From the NCBI RefSeq assembly GCF_040958095.1, contig NC_091181.1, positions 26,192,230 to 26,256,229 on the forward strand: DNA of 64,000 nt. Reading direction: 5' to 3'. Source of the stretch: Procambarus clarkii. Lineage: Eukaryota; Arthropoda; Malacostraca; Decapoda; Cambaridae. Positions 33,055 through 43,871 of this stretch are shown here, piece by piece. The notes beneath the pieces were generated by a model that made no database searches, was not told the DNA's origin, and saw only the letters and a program-made list of their open reading frames with translations. A program made the translations under genes and the position numbers. The stretch's first letter is position 1; each line of letters opens with the position of its first letter.

Positions 33055-33443
33055 GTACCTAGTAGCCAGAACGCACTTCTAGGCCTACTATGCAAGGCCC
33101 GATTTGCCTCATAGGCCGAGAGATTTTCTTTATTTGCAATAAATTCTTTCCAATTAGTATATTTGAATTATTATTATTATATTATATTAAAAACATAAAT
33201 TATTGACTTAGTTATGTTAGTTTAGGTTAGGTTTAGATAGGTTAGGTTAGGTTCGGTCATATATCTACGTTAGTTTTAACTCAAATTTGGAAAAAATAAC
33301 TCGTACACAATGAAATGGATAGCTCTATAATTTCATAAGAAAACAATCCTGAAAAACATATAAATTCAGGAAAACTTGGCTTATTAGGCAAATCGAGCCT
33401 TGCATAGTAGGATGAGAAGTGCGTTCTGGCTACTAGGTACGAC
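33052..33443. mobile_element. MITE in (AT)n (copy 2)
   Basis: Same termini as copy 1 (GTCGTACCTAGTAGCCAGAA and its inverse). The right two-thirds is clearly similar to copy 1 (TTCGGTCATATATCTACGTT shared). The left inner region is replaced by AT-rich sequence. GGTTAGGTTAGG is retained. Confidence 0.9.
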
Positions 33444-33444
33444 A

Positions 33445-33508
<64 letters not shown>

Positions 33509-33665
33509 TAATCTGTCGGGTTCCAGACAGAGATCGTCACGGCCCTCTTTCAGCCGAGGCCCGCTTCCTTCAAGACCAAGCAGAAGGAAGAGTGATAATT
33601 ATTAAATACAACAACTATTATTATTATAATAATTATTATAATAATAATAATATAATTAATAATTA
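33444..33665. repeat. (AT)n and (TTA/ATA)n low-complexity runs
   Basis: (AT)n at 33447-33512, and TTATTATAATAATT-type triplet repeats at 33600-33665 that can fold back on themselves. Confidence 0.85.
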
Positions 33666-34129
33666 TCATTCTTAAATGATAATTTAAGTGCTCAGAGTTA
33701 TCCTCGAAATGCTCAGCGAAACGGGATGCAACGAAGAGGCTCCTCGCTGATGCTGCTTCCTCGAGTATTGGTCTTACATACGTGGCGTGCGATATTCTGA
33801 ATGAATCTGTATTTTTGGGGCCTAGAGACTGTTGTTATATTTGCCATCACCGCATGTGCCGCTGATGTTACCTGATGGTGTTTATACGTCACCCTTGACG
33901 TAATAACCACAGTTGTCCAGTTAATAAGGTTCACCCGACCTCCGAGTTAAGATGTCTTCGACCTCTCAGACTAGGCTTGACTTTCACGTAGTCATGCTAA
34001 GCTCACGGGCTAGTTGTCCCTAATATAGTCTGGGCCTCAACTAAAGCACAAGAGACCCTCAAAACGAGTCTACGTTGGATAACCTTGCTATCCCCCCAAC
34101 AGGTGGTTCACCTTCTATTTTTTTGTAGT
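33666..34129. other. No recognised features
   Basis: Unassigned intergenic sequence. Confidence 0.4.
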
Positions 34130-34330
34130 TGGGGGGACAGGAAGCCTGCGAGGCTGTCATCGAGGTCGCCTATAGGACAACTATTTGTGACCTCCCGGGT
34201 ACAACCACCCTCAACGGCTGAATAACTTCCGGGGGAGTACCTACTAGGTGAACAGCGGCACTAGGTGAAAGGAAGCGTGCCCAACCGTCCCTGTTCCAGT
34301 GTGGGATCGAACATGATATGGTCGGTTGTA
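34130..34330 (-). mobile_element. SINE-like element, type 3
   Basis: The plus strand reads GGGGGACAGGAAGCC...TACCTACTAGGTGAACAGCG...GGTGAAAGGAAGCGTGCCCA, then GGGATCGAACATGAT (antisense B box). A tRNA-like 5' end and a GGGACAGGAAGCC 3' motif suggest a third SINE type. Short pieces of it occur at 22424, 60435 and 62105. Confidence 0.5.
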
Positions 34331-34879
34331 TGGCGAGGACGAAACCCAAATAACGCAAATGACAGGAAAAAAATGAATGTAGTTTGACAATTTCAAATGA
34401 CCTTGTTAAACGCCTTATGGGGTCACGGACCTAACCCCCTTCCCCCCCCCCCTTTGCCCTGACACAGGAAGGAAAAAAAGGGGCAGGGGCCTGAAAGAGG
34501 GAAAGGGGGGGGGGGGTGGTAAAATGAGAGTGACTCAGAAGCGGGTGGCCGACGCAAGCCACAACACTGCATTTATCCGGATTGAAATCGAACAACCGTC
34601 TTCCTAATCAACGTTTGCTGCACATCCAGGTCTCTCTCTCTCCCTGTTAACTATTAGACGTCTTGTTGATATTTTCTGCGCCAGCTTCGTATCCTCCAAG
34701 GATGTAACTAATCGTATCTCCACAGCCAGGTCATTTGCATATATCGGGAACATGTTGTCTGTGGATGTCCAGTACCGAGCTGTCTCGCACTCTGTATGGC
34801 ACTCCCCGACGATCTGATTTCTCGTCTCTCACTTTTTATCTACTGCTTTCTACCCCGAGAGGTCCCCGTCACCCATCTT
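34331..34879. other. Intergenic sequence with C/G homopolymers
   Basis: Poly-C (34439-34452) and poly-G (34506-34516) runs. Otherwise unassigned. Confidence 0.4.
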
Positions 34880-34890
34880 TGCACGTGCGT

Positions 34891-34932
<42 letters not shown>
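34880..34932. repeat. (GT)n microsatellite
   Basis: GCGTGCGTGTGC grading into GTGTGT. Confidence 0.95.
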
Positions 34933-34934
<2 letters not shown>

Positions 34935-35205
34935 ACGCGCGCCATGACTCACCCAGGCGCGCGGTGGCGTCACCACAGGTGGGGGCTCGACATCTTGCCA
35001 ATCACTGCGAACCTGTTCCTGTATTCTACAGCTGTACCACGCTGTAGTCTGCTTGTAGCGCCGCACGTCTCCTACCACACTTACGGTACAAGTTACAGCA
35101 CCAGGTATCTAGGGGGCTGCATCGACTAGATCTAGTAACTAGTAGCGACTTTTAGTTCACTCCCAACTGGTTTCCCACACACCTACCGCAGTCCTAGTAT
35201 CAAAC

Positions 35206-35320
35206 TCCTAGTACTACAGCCTAGTTCTGTAGCCTAGTGCTACAGCCTAGTGCTACAGCCTAGTGCTACAGACTAGTGCTACAGCCTAGTGCTATATTCT
35301 AATACTATAGCCTAGTACTT
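35206..35320. repeat. 13-bp tandem repeat
   Basis: About six degenerate units of TACAGCCTAGTGC, with variants at both edges. Confidence 0.85.
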
Positions 35321-35529
35321 CAGCTCTAGTACCACACACTCAAAATCAAACTAGTAGCCTCATCCTCCAAGTACAACACTTCTAATATCACAAGACCATC
35401 TGCAGCACTACAAGCCAGTGTAACAGTAGAACTGTAACAGAGGAACTGTAACAGAGGATCATAGCTCTAACATGAAATGTTGTAGTTCACATGAAGGGAA
35501 GATACGGCCTTTGTAAAGTTGGTAGTGAG

Positions 35530-35942
35530 GGGTCCGTCTAATTACCAAAAACTACCACATACTACACACGCTTCAGAAAACTTCCTGGCAATACGTTAGT
35601 AATGAATAAATATGATATATTAAGTTAGGCTGACCTAACCTAACCAAACCTAACCTAACCTAACCTATCCTAACCTAACCTAACCTAACCAAACCTAACC
35701 TAACCTAACCTAACCGAAGCTTGGATCGTCGACTTGATTTGGCGTCACCAGCTTTTTATTTTCGTCTAATTTCTTTATAAAAAGATACTTTTTCAGATTA
35801 AAATTATGTTTTTTCGTGTTGTACATTCAGCACCAACATTATAATGAGTAAATATATCATATTTATTCATTACTAACGTATTGCCAGGAAGTTTTCTGAA
35901 GCGTGTGTAGTATGTGGTAGTTTTTGGTAATTAGACGGACCT
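35530..35942. mobile_element. 413-bp MITE, hAT-like, with 8-bp target duplication and CCTAA core
   Basis: Left terminus GGGTCCGTCTAATTACC; right terminus in inverse AGGTCCGTCTAATTACC. The inverse repeat extends about 85 bases. It is flanked by GTAGTGAG at 35522-35529 and 35943-35950. An 8-bp duplication is typical of hAT elements. The interior carries a roughly 90-base CCTAACC tract (35628-35716). There is no ORF. Confidence 0.9.
35628..35716. repeat. Interstitial telomere-like (CCTAA)n tract
   Basis: CCTAACCTAACC-type repeats with AACC and ATCC variants. TTAGG is the canonical arthropod telomere unit, but this tract lies inside a MITE. Confidence 0.85.
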
Positions 35943-36065
35943 GTAGTGAGTGAGTCTGGTAGTTGACCTGACTGGCTAGGGAGGCTCATCCTCCCGGGGG
36001 ATTTGAGCTCATATGTAGAATACAGCAGCGCCACGGGGACCCTGTGTCGAGGTTTCAAACTACGA

Positions 36066-36303
36066 TAAAAAAAATTTTTTTAAATTTTGCCCCGAGGGGC
36101 GAGTTTATTGGGCAGCGCCACTCATCTTGTGAGTGAACATACCGCCATAGCAGAATGTACAACACTCCCCAATAGGAAGAAAACCCGTTGGGTTGTTCAT
36201 CCTGTCACTTGTACCCAGACACAGCTGGGACTTGCTTAAATGTCTCAAGTGAACAGCTCCTCAAACAAGAAGATTAACATTTATCAACCCTTAAAAGCTT
36301 ACG
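36066..36303 (-). mobile_element. 3' UTR of the RNase H-bearing LINE
   Basis: On the minus strand the sequence after the stop runs to CCCAATAAACTCGCCCC (with an AATAAA signal), GGGGCAAAATTT and an A/T-rich end near 36066. Confidence 0.65.
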
Positions 36304-37476
36304 TTATCTTGCGGGTGCAAAATGGGGAAATCTTTTAAGAACAGTATCAATATTTGACAAATAGTGTTTTCCTAACTCAAACAATGTGGGGTTTATTATT
36401 CTACAGTTATTCCTAATGTCTCTCAGGTGTTCACATTCACGTAGATAGTGGTCAAGGCGGTGTCCGTCACTCTCACCACAGATTCTGCAACTTTGCTGAT
36501 CAACTGTTGTTTCCATTCCAAATCTCCATGGATATTTGTATCCAAGACGGATTCTCGCTATTACAGATTCTCTCCCTCGTCGTCCTCCTCTTCGGCCATA
36601 CTGATTGGGATTGCCAGCTGCAACCATGTTGTACCATCGTACAGATTCACTGGTTTGTGCTTCTATCCTCCTTTCCTCAGTTACCTTGTCACGGTGATGT
36701 TGCCTGATAATACCTCTAATTTGTAGTTGAGTCTTGGGTATGAAGTATTCAATATGGTCTCCTTCAGCGCCTTCAGCAGCCAGCACATCTGCTCGTTCAT
36801 TTCCACATATTCCAACATGGGAGGGGATCCACAGAAACTTGATGACTCTTCCCTGGTTGGTAAGTACTCTCACAGCTCTCTTGATTTCAGCGACTATTGC
36901 AAGATTTTCTGCCTGATTTTTACTTAGGCTTTGCAGCGCTGCTTTTGAATCGGTGCAAATCACTGCACCATTAGTGTTCCGTTCAAGAAACCTTAACGCC
37001 ATAACAATGGCAGTTAGCTCTGCTTGCGTTGAAGAGGCATAGTTCTCAATACGTGCTTTTTCTTCATTTCTGCGTTGGAAGGTATTATCCTTGATTACCG
37101 TGTATGCTGCACCAGCCCTGCCATTGATAGGATTAGATGACCCGTCAGTGTAGATTTGATCTAGTTCATCTCCGGCTTCTTTATAAATGTCCTCGAGATA
37201 CTTGTGCCTCATTTCTTGTGGTATCATGTTGGATTTTTTCATTGCCATTTCATTGATGATGATCTTGCATGAGTCATCCTCCCAGGGAGGTAACCTCTCT
37301 ACAGGCAGGAGCTCACGGGCTTGCTCAAGCAGGTGAAGCTCTTCAAGGTAGCAGACTGCTCTGTGATGCCATTTTTTGCTTCTCCTGTTTCCCCCTGAAA
37401 GTAGCACAGAGCTCAGTTTTTTCTTGGCAATATCATTGTAATGGGGATCTCTGGCTATCCTAATTGCAAGCTTAGC
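36304..37476 (-). CDS. Non-LTR retrotransposon ORF2 C-terminus: RNase H domain plus CCHC knuckle
   Basis: On the minus strand the frame is open from the junction at 37476 (AKLAIRIARDPHYNDIAKKK) through the 367 codons beginning at 37407 to a stop at 36304. The RNase H fold is complete: YTDGSSNP (first Asp), SSTQAELTAIVMALR (Glu), VICTDSKAAL (Asp), and IPSHVGICGNERADVLA (His and Asp). A C-x2-C-x9-H-x4-C knuckle (CRICGESDGHRLDHYLREC) follows near the C-terminus. This layout is typical of I-group LINEs. RT and endonuclease are absent; the copy ends where it meets a LINE A insertion at 37477. No internal stop was found, so it may be relatively young. The first ATG at 37407 is not a true start. Confidence 0.88.
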   Translation of the reverse strand, partial: AKLAIRIARDPHYNDIAKKKLSSVLLSGGNRRSKKWHHRAVCYLEELHLLEQARELLPVERLPPWEDDSCKIIINEMAMKKSNMIPQEMRHKYLEDIYKEAGDELDQIYTDGSSNPINGRAGAAYTVIKDNTFQRRNEEKARIENYASSTQAELTAIVMALRFLERNTNGAVICTDSKAALQSLSKNQAENLAIVAEIKRAVRVLTNQGRVIKFLWIPSHVGICGNERADVLAAEGAEGDHIEYFIPKTQLQIRGIIRQHHRDKVTEERRIEAQTSESVRWYNMVAAGNPNQYGRRGGRRGRESVIARIRLGYKYPWRFGMETTVDQQSCRICGESDGHRLDHYLRECEHLRDIRNNCRIINPTLFELGKHYLSNIDTVLKRFPHFAPAR

Positions 37477-37477
37477 A

Positions 37478-37640
37478 TTCTACCAAACATTGGTCAGCAA
37501 ACATTGAGAGGAATGAGTCTATTCCCGCCGGGAGATCATTTACGCATATCAGAAACAGGATAGAACCAAGTACAGAGCCCTGTGGGACTCCACTGGTGAC
37601 TTCACGCCAATCTGAGGTCTCAGATTCACGCCAATCTCAG
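37478..37640 (-). mobile_element. LINE A RT-core fragment, inverted relative to its 3' part
   Basis: The minus-strand reading WREVTSGVPQGSVLGSILFL, then ICVNDLPAGIDSFLSMFAD, is the palm region of CR1-group RT, including the FAD of the FADD catalytic box. The partner 3' part lies on the plus strand at 37850-38668. Confidence 0.85.
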
Positions 37641-37682
37641 ATTTCCCAATCTCAGATTTCCCAATCTCAGATTTCCCAATCT

Positions 37683-37770
<88 letters not shown>

Positions 37771-37802
37771 TGTCTTCTCTTTTCTATCCTGGGCTGTACA
37801 TG

Positions 37803-37849
<47 letters not shown>
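37641..37849. repeat. TCCCAATCTCAGATT-type tandem repeat, (GA)n and (CA)n
   Basis: Three short units with CCCAATCTCAGATTT, then (GA)n 37684-37766, a 40-base spacer, then (CA)n 37807-37849. Confidence 0.92.
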
Positions 37850-37850
<1 letters not shown>

Positions 37851-38665
37851 GCTGCAGGAATGGTCGAACAAATGGATGTTAGAGTTTAACCCAAGCAAAT
37901 GTAATGTAATGAAGATAGGAGTAGGAAGCAGGAGACCAGATACAAGGTATCACTTGGGAGATGAAATACTTCAAGAGTCAGAGAGAGAGAAAGACCTGGG
38001 GGTTGATATCATACCAGACCTGTCCCCTGAAGCTCATATCAAGAGGATAACATCAGCAGCATATGCCAGGTTGGCTAACATAAGAACGGCCTTTAGAAAC
38101 TTGTGTAAGGAATCTTTCAGAACATTATATACCACATATGTCAGACCAATCCTGGAGTATGCGGCTCCAGCATGGAGTCCATATCTAGTCAAGCATAAGA
38201 GTAAACTGGAAAAGGTTCAAAGGTTTGCCACCAGACTAGTACCCGAGCTGAGAGGTATGAGCTACGAGGAGAGACTACGGGAATTGAACCTCACTTCGTT
38301 GGAAGACTGAAGAGTTAGGGGGGACATGATCACCACATTCAAGATTCTCAAGGGAATCGACAGGGTTGATAAAGATAGGCTATTTAACACAAGGGGCACA
38401 CGCACTAGGGGACACAGGTGGAAACTGAGTGCCCAAATGAGCCACAGAGATATTAGGAAGAACTTTTTTAGTGTCAGAGTGGTTGACAAATGGAATGCAT
38501 TAGGAAGCAATGTGGTGGAGGCTGACTCCATACACAGTTTCAAGTGTAGATATGATAGAGCCCAATAGGCTCAGGAACCTGTACACCTGTTGATTGACGG
38601 TTGAGAGGCGGGACCAAAGAGCCAGAGCTCAACCCCCGCAAGCACAACTAGGTGAGTACTAGGTG

Positions 38666-38668
<3 letters not shown>
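37850..38668 (+). mobile_element. LINE A RT C-terminal half and 3' UTR
   Basis: Plus-strand LQEWSNKWMLEFNPSKCNVM, KDLGVDIIPDLSPEAHIKRI and LYTTYVRPILEYAAPAWSPY, then RGTRTRGHRWKLSAQMSHRD and SVRVVDKWNALGSN. A single TGA at about 38308 replaces a residue of LEDxRVRG; otherwise it reads through. The 3' UTR ends CACAACTAGGTGAGTACTAG, a 12-base duplication, then (AC)n. The family is CR1-like. Confidence 0.88.

Positions 38669-38756
<88 letters not shown>
38669..38756. repeat. (AC)n tail of LINE A
   Basis: A dinucleotide run directly after GTGAGTAC, interrupted once by CC. Confidence 0.95.
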
Positions 38757-38757
<1 letters not shown>

Positions 38758-38971
38758 GTCCAGCCACAACACCACATAATTGTCCAGCCATAATCAACAC
38801 CTGCTACACCTGCATTTACCCCCTCCCCTCCCTCCCCCCCGTCACCTCGGGTGTTTTTCCTTACACCTTTCACCACTACGAGCGTATCCGGGTCCTGTAG
38901 GCACTAAGGTGCAATGTGAGAAGCTTTCTCAGTGCTCAAGTTTACTTCTACTGGCTTGTCTTACTACCTTT

Positions 38972-39003
<32 letters not shown>

Positions 39004-39369
39004 GTCATTCGAATCCAGTTGAAGATTTCAGTGATACATTTTATTAGTTAAATAATTCCAGAGTAGTCACCTCGCTCCGCTACAATCACAACCTTCCTAT
39101 TAATACAACCTCCATTACCCCATATACACAATCACCCCCCCCCATCAAAAATATCACCACAACCCCAATTATCAGTCACAACCCTATCAACACTAACACC
39201 TAAATCATCACAATCCCCCCATCTACACAACGTCTATCATCATAACCTCTTATATTGACCACAACCCCCCCACAACATCACAACCTCACCCCACCCCCAC
39301 AACTCCCCATCAATACAACCCCCATCATCACTATATATCCCACCATCACAACAACAACAACCCCCCCCC
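38757..39369. other. C-rich and TAA-rich low-complexity sequence
   Basis: (TAA)n at about 38973-39005, followed by ACAACCCC-rich sequence that grades into the minisatellite. No gene. Confidence 0.6.
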
Positions 39370-40945
39370 GTCAATACAACCTCCCATCAACACAACCCCG
39401 TCAATACAACCTCCCATCAACACAACCCCGTCAATACAACCTCCCATCAACACAACCCCGTCAATACAACCTCCCATCAACACAACCCCGTCAATACAAC
39501 CTCCCATCAACACAACCCCGTCAATACAACCTCCCATCAACACAACCCCGTCAATACAACCTCCCATCAACACAACCCCGTCAATACAACCTCCCATCAA
39601 CACAACCCCGTCAATACAATCTCCCATCAACACAACCCCGTCAATACAACCTCCCATCAACACAACCCCGTCAATACAACCCCGTCAATACAACCTCCCA
39701 TCAACACAACCCCGTCAATACAACCTCCCATCAACACAACCCCGTCAATACAACCTCCCATCAACACAACCCCGTCAATACAACCTCCCATCAACACAAC
39801 TCCGTCAATACAACCTCCCATCAACACAACCCTGTCAATACAACCTCCCATCAACACAACCCCGTCAATACAACCTCCCATCAACACAACCCCGTCAATA
39901 CAACCTCCCATCAACACAACCCCGTCAATACAACCTCCCATCAACACAACTCCGTCAATACAACCTCCCATCAACACAACCCCGTCAATACAACCTCCCA
40001 TCAACACAACCCCGTCAATACAACCTCCCACCAACACAACCCCGTCAATACAACCTCCCACCAACACAACCCCGTCAATACAACCTCCCACCAACACAAC
40101 CCCGTCAATACAACCTCCCACCAACACAACCCCGTCAATACAACCTCCCACCAACACAACCTCCCACCAACACAACCCCGTCAATACAACCTCCCATCAA
40201 CACAACCCCGTCAATACAACCTCCCACCAACACAACCCCGTCAATAGAACCTCCCACCAACACAACCCCGTCAATACAACCTCCCATCAACACAACCTGC
40301 CATCAACACAACCCCGTCAATACAACCTCCCACCAACACAACCCCGTCAATACAACCTCCCACCAACACAACCCCGTCAATACAACCTCCCACCAACACA
40401 ACCCCGTCAATACAACCTCCCATCAACACAACCTCCCACCAACACAACCCCGTCAATACAACCTCCCATCAACACAACCTCCCACCAACACAACCCCGTC
40501 AATACAACCTCCCACCAACACAACCCCGTCAATACAACCTCCCACCAACACAACCCCGTCAATACAACCTCCCATCAACACAACCTCCCATCAACACAAC
40601 CCCGTCAATACAACCTCCCACCAACACAACCCCGTCAATACAACCTCCCATCAACACAACCTCCCATCAACACAACCCCGTCAATACAACCTCCCATCAA
40701 CACAACCCCGTCAATACAACCTCCCATCAACACAACCCCGTCAATACAACCTCCCATCAACACAACCCCGTCAATACAACCTCCCATCAACACAACCCCG
40801 TCAATACAACCTCCCATCAACACAACCCCGTCAATACAACCTCCCATCAACACAACCCCGTCAATACAACCTCCCATCAACACAACCCCGTCAATACAAC
40901 CTCCCACCAACACAACCCCGTTAATACAACCTCCCACCAACAACC
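39370..40945. repeat. 30-bp minisatellite, about 52 units
   Basis: The unit is CCCGTCAATACAACCTCCCA followed by TCAACACAAC, with a TCA/CCA variant that dominates from 40025 to 40640. Because 30 is a multiple of 3 and the unit lacks stops, long frames stay open on both strands (plus-strand repeat PRQYNLPSTQ, minus-strand repeat MGGCIDGVVL). These are not genes. Confidence 0.96.
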
Positions 40946-41079
40946 CACTAACAGTATGATGCACACGAATGACGTAGTTGGAGACCGGCACTTTCTAAAC
41001 CTCAGATGTCATCCCGCGGTCTCCCACCCCACTCTCCCCCCTCCCACTATTGTGTCTCCCAGCACCCCTCCCATAGCCC

Positions 41080-41560
41080 CCAGGTCCCTCCCAGCCCTCA
41101 GGTCCCTCCCAGCCCTCAGGTCTTTCCCAGCACCCCTCCCAGCACCAACGTTCTCTCCCAGCACCCTTCCCAGCACCCCTCCCAGCACCCTTCCCAGCAC
41201 CAACGTTCCCTCCCAGCACCAACGTTCCCTCTCAGCACCAACGTTCCCTCCCAGCACCCTTCCCAGCACCAAGGTTCCCTCCCAGCACCCTTCCCAGCAC
41301 CAACGTTCCCTCCCAGCACCAACGTTCCCTCCCAGCACCCTTCCCAGCACTAACGTTCCCTCCCAGCACCCCTCCCAGCACCAACGTTCCCTCTCAGCAC
41401 CCCTCCCAGCACCAACGTTCCCTCTCAGCACCCCTCCCAGCACCAACGTTCCCTCCCAGCACCCCTCCCAGCACCAACGTTCCCTCTCAGCACCCCTCCC
41501 AGCACCAACGTTCCCTCCCAGCACCCCTCCCAGCACCAACGTTCCCTCCCAGACAGCTTT
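41080..41560. repeat. Compound 12/19-bp minisatellite
   Basis: CAGCACCAACGTTCCCTCC (19) and CAGCACCCCTCC (12) alternate irregularly, giving a roughly 31-bp higher-order unit. Open frames here are repeat translations. Confidence 0.93.
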
Positions 41561-41682
41561 CTCTCGTGCTCGACTTGACGTCCTCAGGAGGCTTGCCAAA
41601 CCGGATCCTGGAAAAGCTGTGACGCAAAGTTTATGTTATGAAGGTCGACGTTTGGATCATCATAGTGCATAGCTGTCAGCCT

Positions 41683-43770
41683 GGCGGGGGGGGGGGGGGC
41701 GCTGCTGTGTGTGTATAGTCCCGTGGGGGGCGCTGTTGTGTGTGTATAGTCCCGTGGGGGGCGCTGTTGTGTGTGTAGTCCCGTGGGGGGCGCTGCTGTG
41801 TGTGTATAGTCCCGTGGGGGGCGCTGCTGTGTGTGTAGTCCCGTGGGGGGCGCTGTTGTGTGTGTAGTCCCGTGGGGGGCGCTGCTGTGTGTGTATAGTC
41901 CCGTGGGGGGCGCTGCTGTGTGTGTGTATAGTCCCGTGGGGGGGCGCTGCTGTGTCTATAGTCCCGTGGGGGGCGCTGCTGTGTGTATAGTCCCGTGGGG
42001 GGCGCTGCTGTGTGTGTATAGTCCCGTGGGGGGCGCTGCTATGTGTGTATAGTCCCGTGGGGGGCGCTGCTGTGTGTGTATAGTCCCGTGGGGGGCGCTG
42101 CTGTGTGTGTAGTCCCGTGGGGGGCGCTGCTGTGTGTGTATAGTCCCGTGGGGGGCGCTGCTGTGTGTGTATAGTCCCGTGGGGGGCGCTGCTGTGTGTG
42201 TATAGTCCCGTGGGGGGCGCTGCTGTGTGTATAGTCCCGTGGGGGGCGCTGTTGTGTGTGTAGTCCCGTGGGGGGCGCTGCTGTGTGTGTATAGTCCCGT
42301 GGGGGGCGCTGCTGTGTGTGTATAGTCCCGTGGGGGGGGGGGGCGCTGTGTGTGTATAGTCCCGTGGGGGGCGCTGCTGTGTGTGTAGTCCCGTGGGGGG
42401 CGCTGCTGTGTGTGTAGTCCCGTGGGGGGCGCTGCTGTGTGTATAGTCCCGTGGGGGGCGTTGCTGTGTGTGTAGTCCCGTGGGGGGGCGCTGCTGTGTG
42501 TGTAGTCCCGTGGGGGGCGCTGCTGTGTGTGTAGTCCCGTGGGGGGCGCTGCTGTGTGTGTAGTCCCGTGGGGGCGCTGCTGTGTGTGTGTATAGTCCCG
42601 TGGGGGGCGCTGTGTGTGTGTAGTCCCGTGGGGGGCGCTGCTGTGTGTGTAGTTCCGTGGGGGGCGCTGCTGTGTGTGTAGTCTAGTGGGGGGCGCTGCT
42701 GTGTGTGTAGTCCCGTGGGGGGCGCTGCTGTGTGTATAGTCCCGTGGGGGGCGCTGCTGTGTGTATATAGTCCCGTGGGGGGCGCTGCTGTGTGTGTATA
42801 GTCCCGTGGGGGGCGCTGCTGTGTGTGTAGTTCCGTGGGGGGCGCTGCTGTGTGTGTAGTTCCGTGGGGGGCGCTGCTGTGTGTGTAGTCTAGTGGGGGG
42901 CGCTGCTGTGTGTGTAGTCTAGTGGGGGGCGCTGCTGTGTGTGTAGTCCCGTGGGGGGCGCTGCTGTGTGTGTAGTCTAGTGGGGGGGCGCTGCTGTGTG
43001 TGTAGTCCCGTGGGGGGCGCTGCTGTGTGTGTAGTCCCGTGGGGGCGTTGCTGTGTGTATAGTCCCGTGGGGGGCGCTGCTGTGTGTATAGTCCCGTGGG
43101 GGGGGCGCTGCTGTGTGTGTATAGTCCCGTGGGGGCGCTGCTGTGTGTGTATAGTCCCGTGGGGGGGCGCTGCTGTGTGTGTAGTCCCGTGGGGGCGCTG
43201 CTGTGTGTGTAATCCCGTGGGGGGCGCTGTTGTGTGTGTAGTCCCGTGGGGGGCGCTGCTGTGTGTGTAGTCCCGTGGGGGGCGCTGCTGTGTGTGTAGT
43301 CCCGTGGGGGGCGCTGCTGTGTGTGTAGTCCCGTGGGGGGCGCTGCTGTGTGTGTAGTCCCGTGGGGGGCGCTGCTGTGTGTGTATAGTCCCGTGGGGGG
43401 GCGCTGCTGTGTGTGTATAGTCCCGTGGGGGGCGCTGCTGTGTGTATAGTCCCGTGGGGGGCGCTGCTGTGTGTGTAGTCCCGTGGGGGGGGGCGCTGCT
43501 GTGTGTGTAGTCCCGTGGGGGGGGGGCGCTGCTGTGTGTGTAGTCCCGTGGGGGGCGCTGCTGTGTGTGTAGTCCCGTGGGGGGCGCTGCTGTGTGTGTA
43601 GTCCCGTGGGGGGCGCTGCTGTGTGTGTAGTCCCGTGGGGGGCGCTGCTGTGTGTGTAGTCCCGTGGGGGGCGCTGCTGTGTGTGTAGTCCCGTGGGGGG
43701 CGCTGCTGTGTGTATAGTCCCGTGGGGGGCGCTGCTGTGTGTGTAGTCCCGTGGGGGGCGCTGCTGTGTC
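41683..43770. repeat. 29-31 bp G-rich minisatellite, about 70 units
   Basis: The unit contains GTCCCGTGGGGGGCGCTGCT and a GTGTGTGTA or GTGTGTGTATA end. Each unit has a run of five or more G on the plus strand. Length variants differ by TA and by G-run length. The 578-codon minus-strand frame is repeat translation. Confidence 0.96.
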
Positions 43771-43871
43771 AACACCTACTATGCCACATGGTTTTCAACA
43801 CCACACTCTAAATTAATCATTAGTAAGTTGATACAAGAACCTACAATAATAACTACATAAGTAAAACAAAA

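Noticed and set aside
35628-35716. Chromosome end (telomere)
   Set aside because: The CCTAA tract is only about 90 bases, imperfect, and lies inside a MITE bounded by an 8-bp target duplication.
39255-40247. 330-codon plus-strand frame and 175-codon minus-strand frame
   Set aside because: Both are readings of the 30-bp minisatellite, which lacks stops in these frames.
42039-43775. 578-codon minus-strand open frame
   Set aside because: It is a translation of the 29-31 bp minisatellite (PPRDYTHSSAPHG repeats). Length variants of the unit shift frames without stops. No non-repeat domain.
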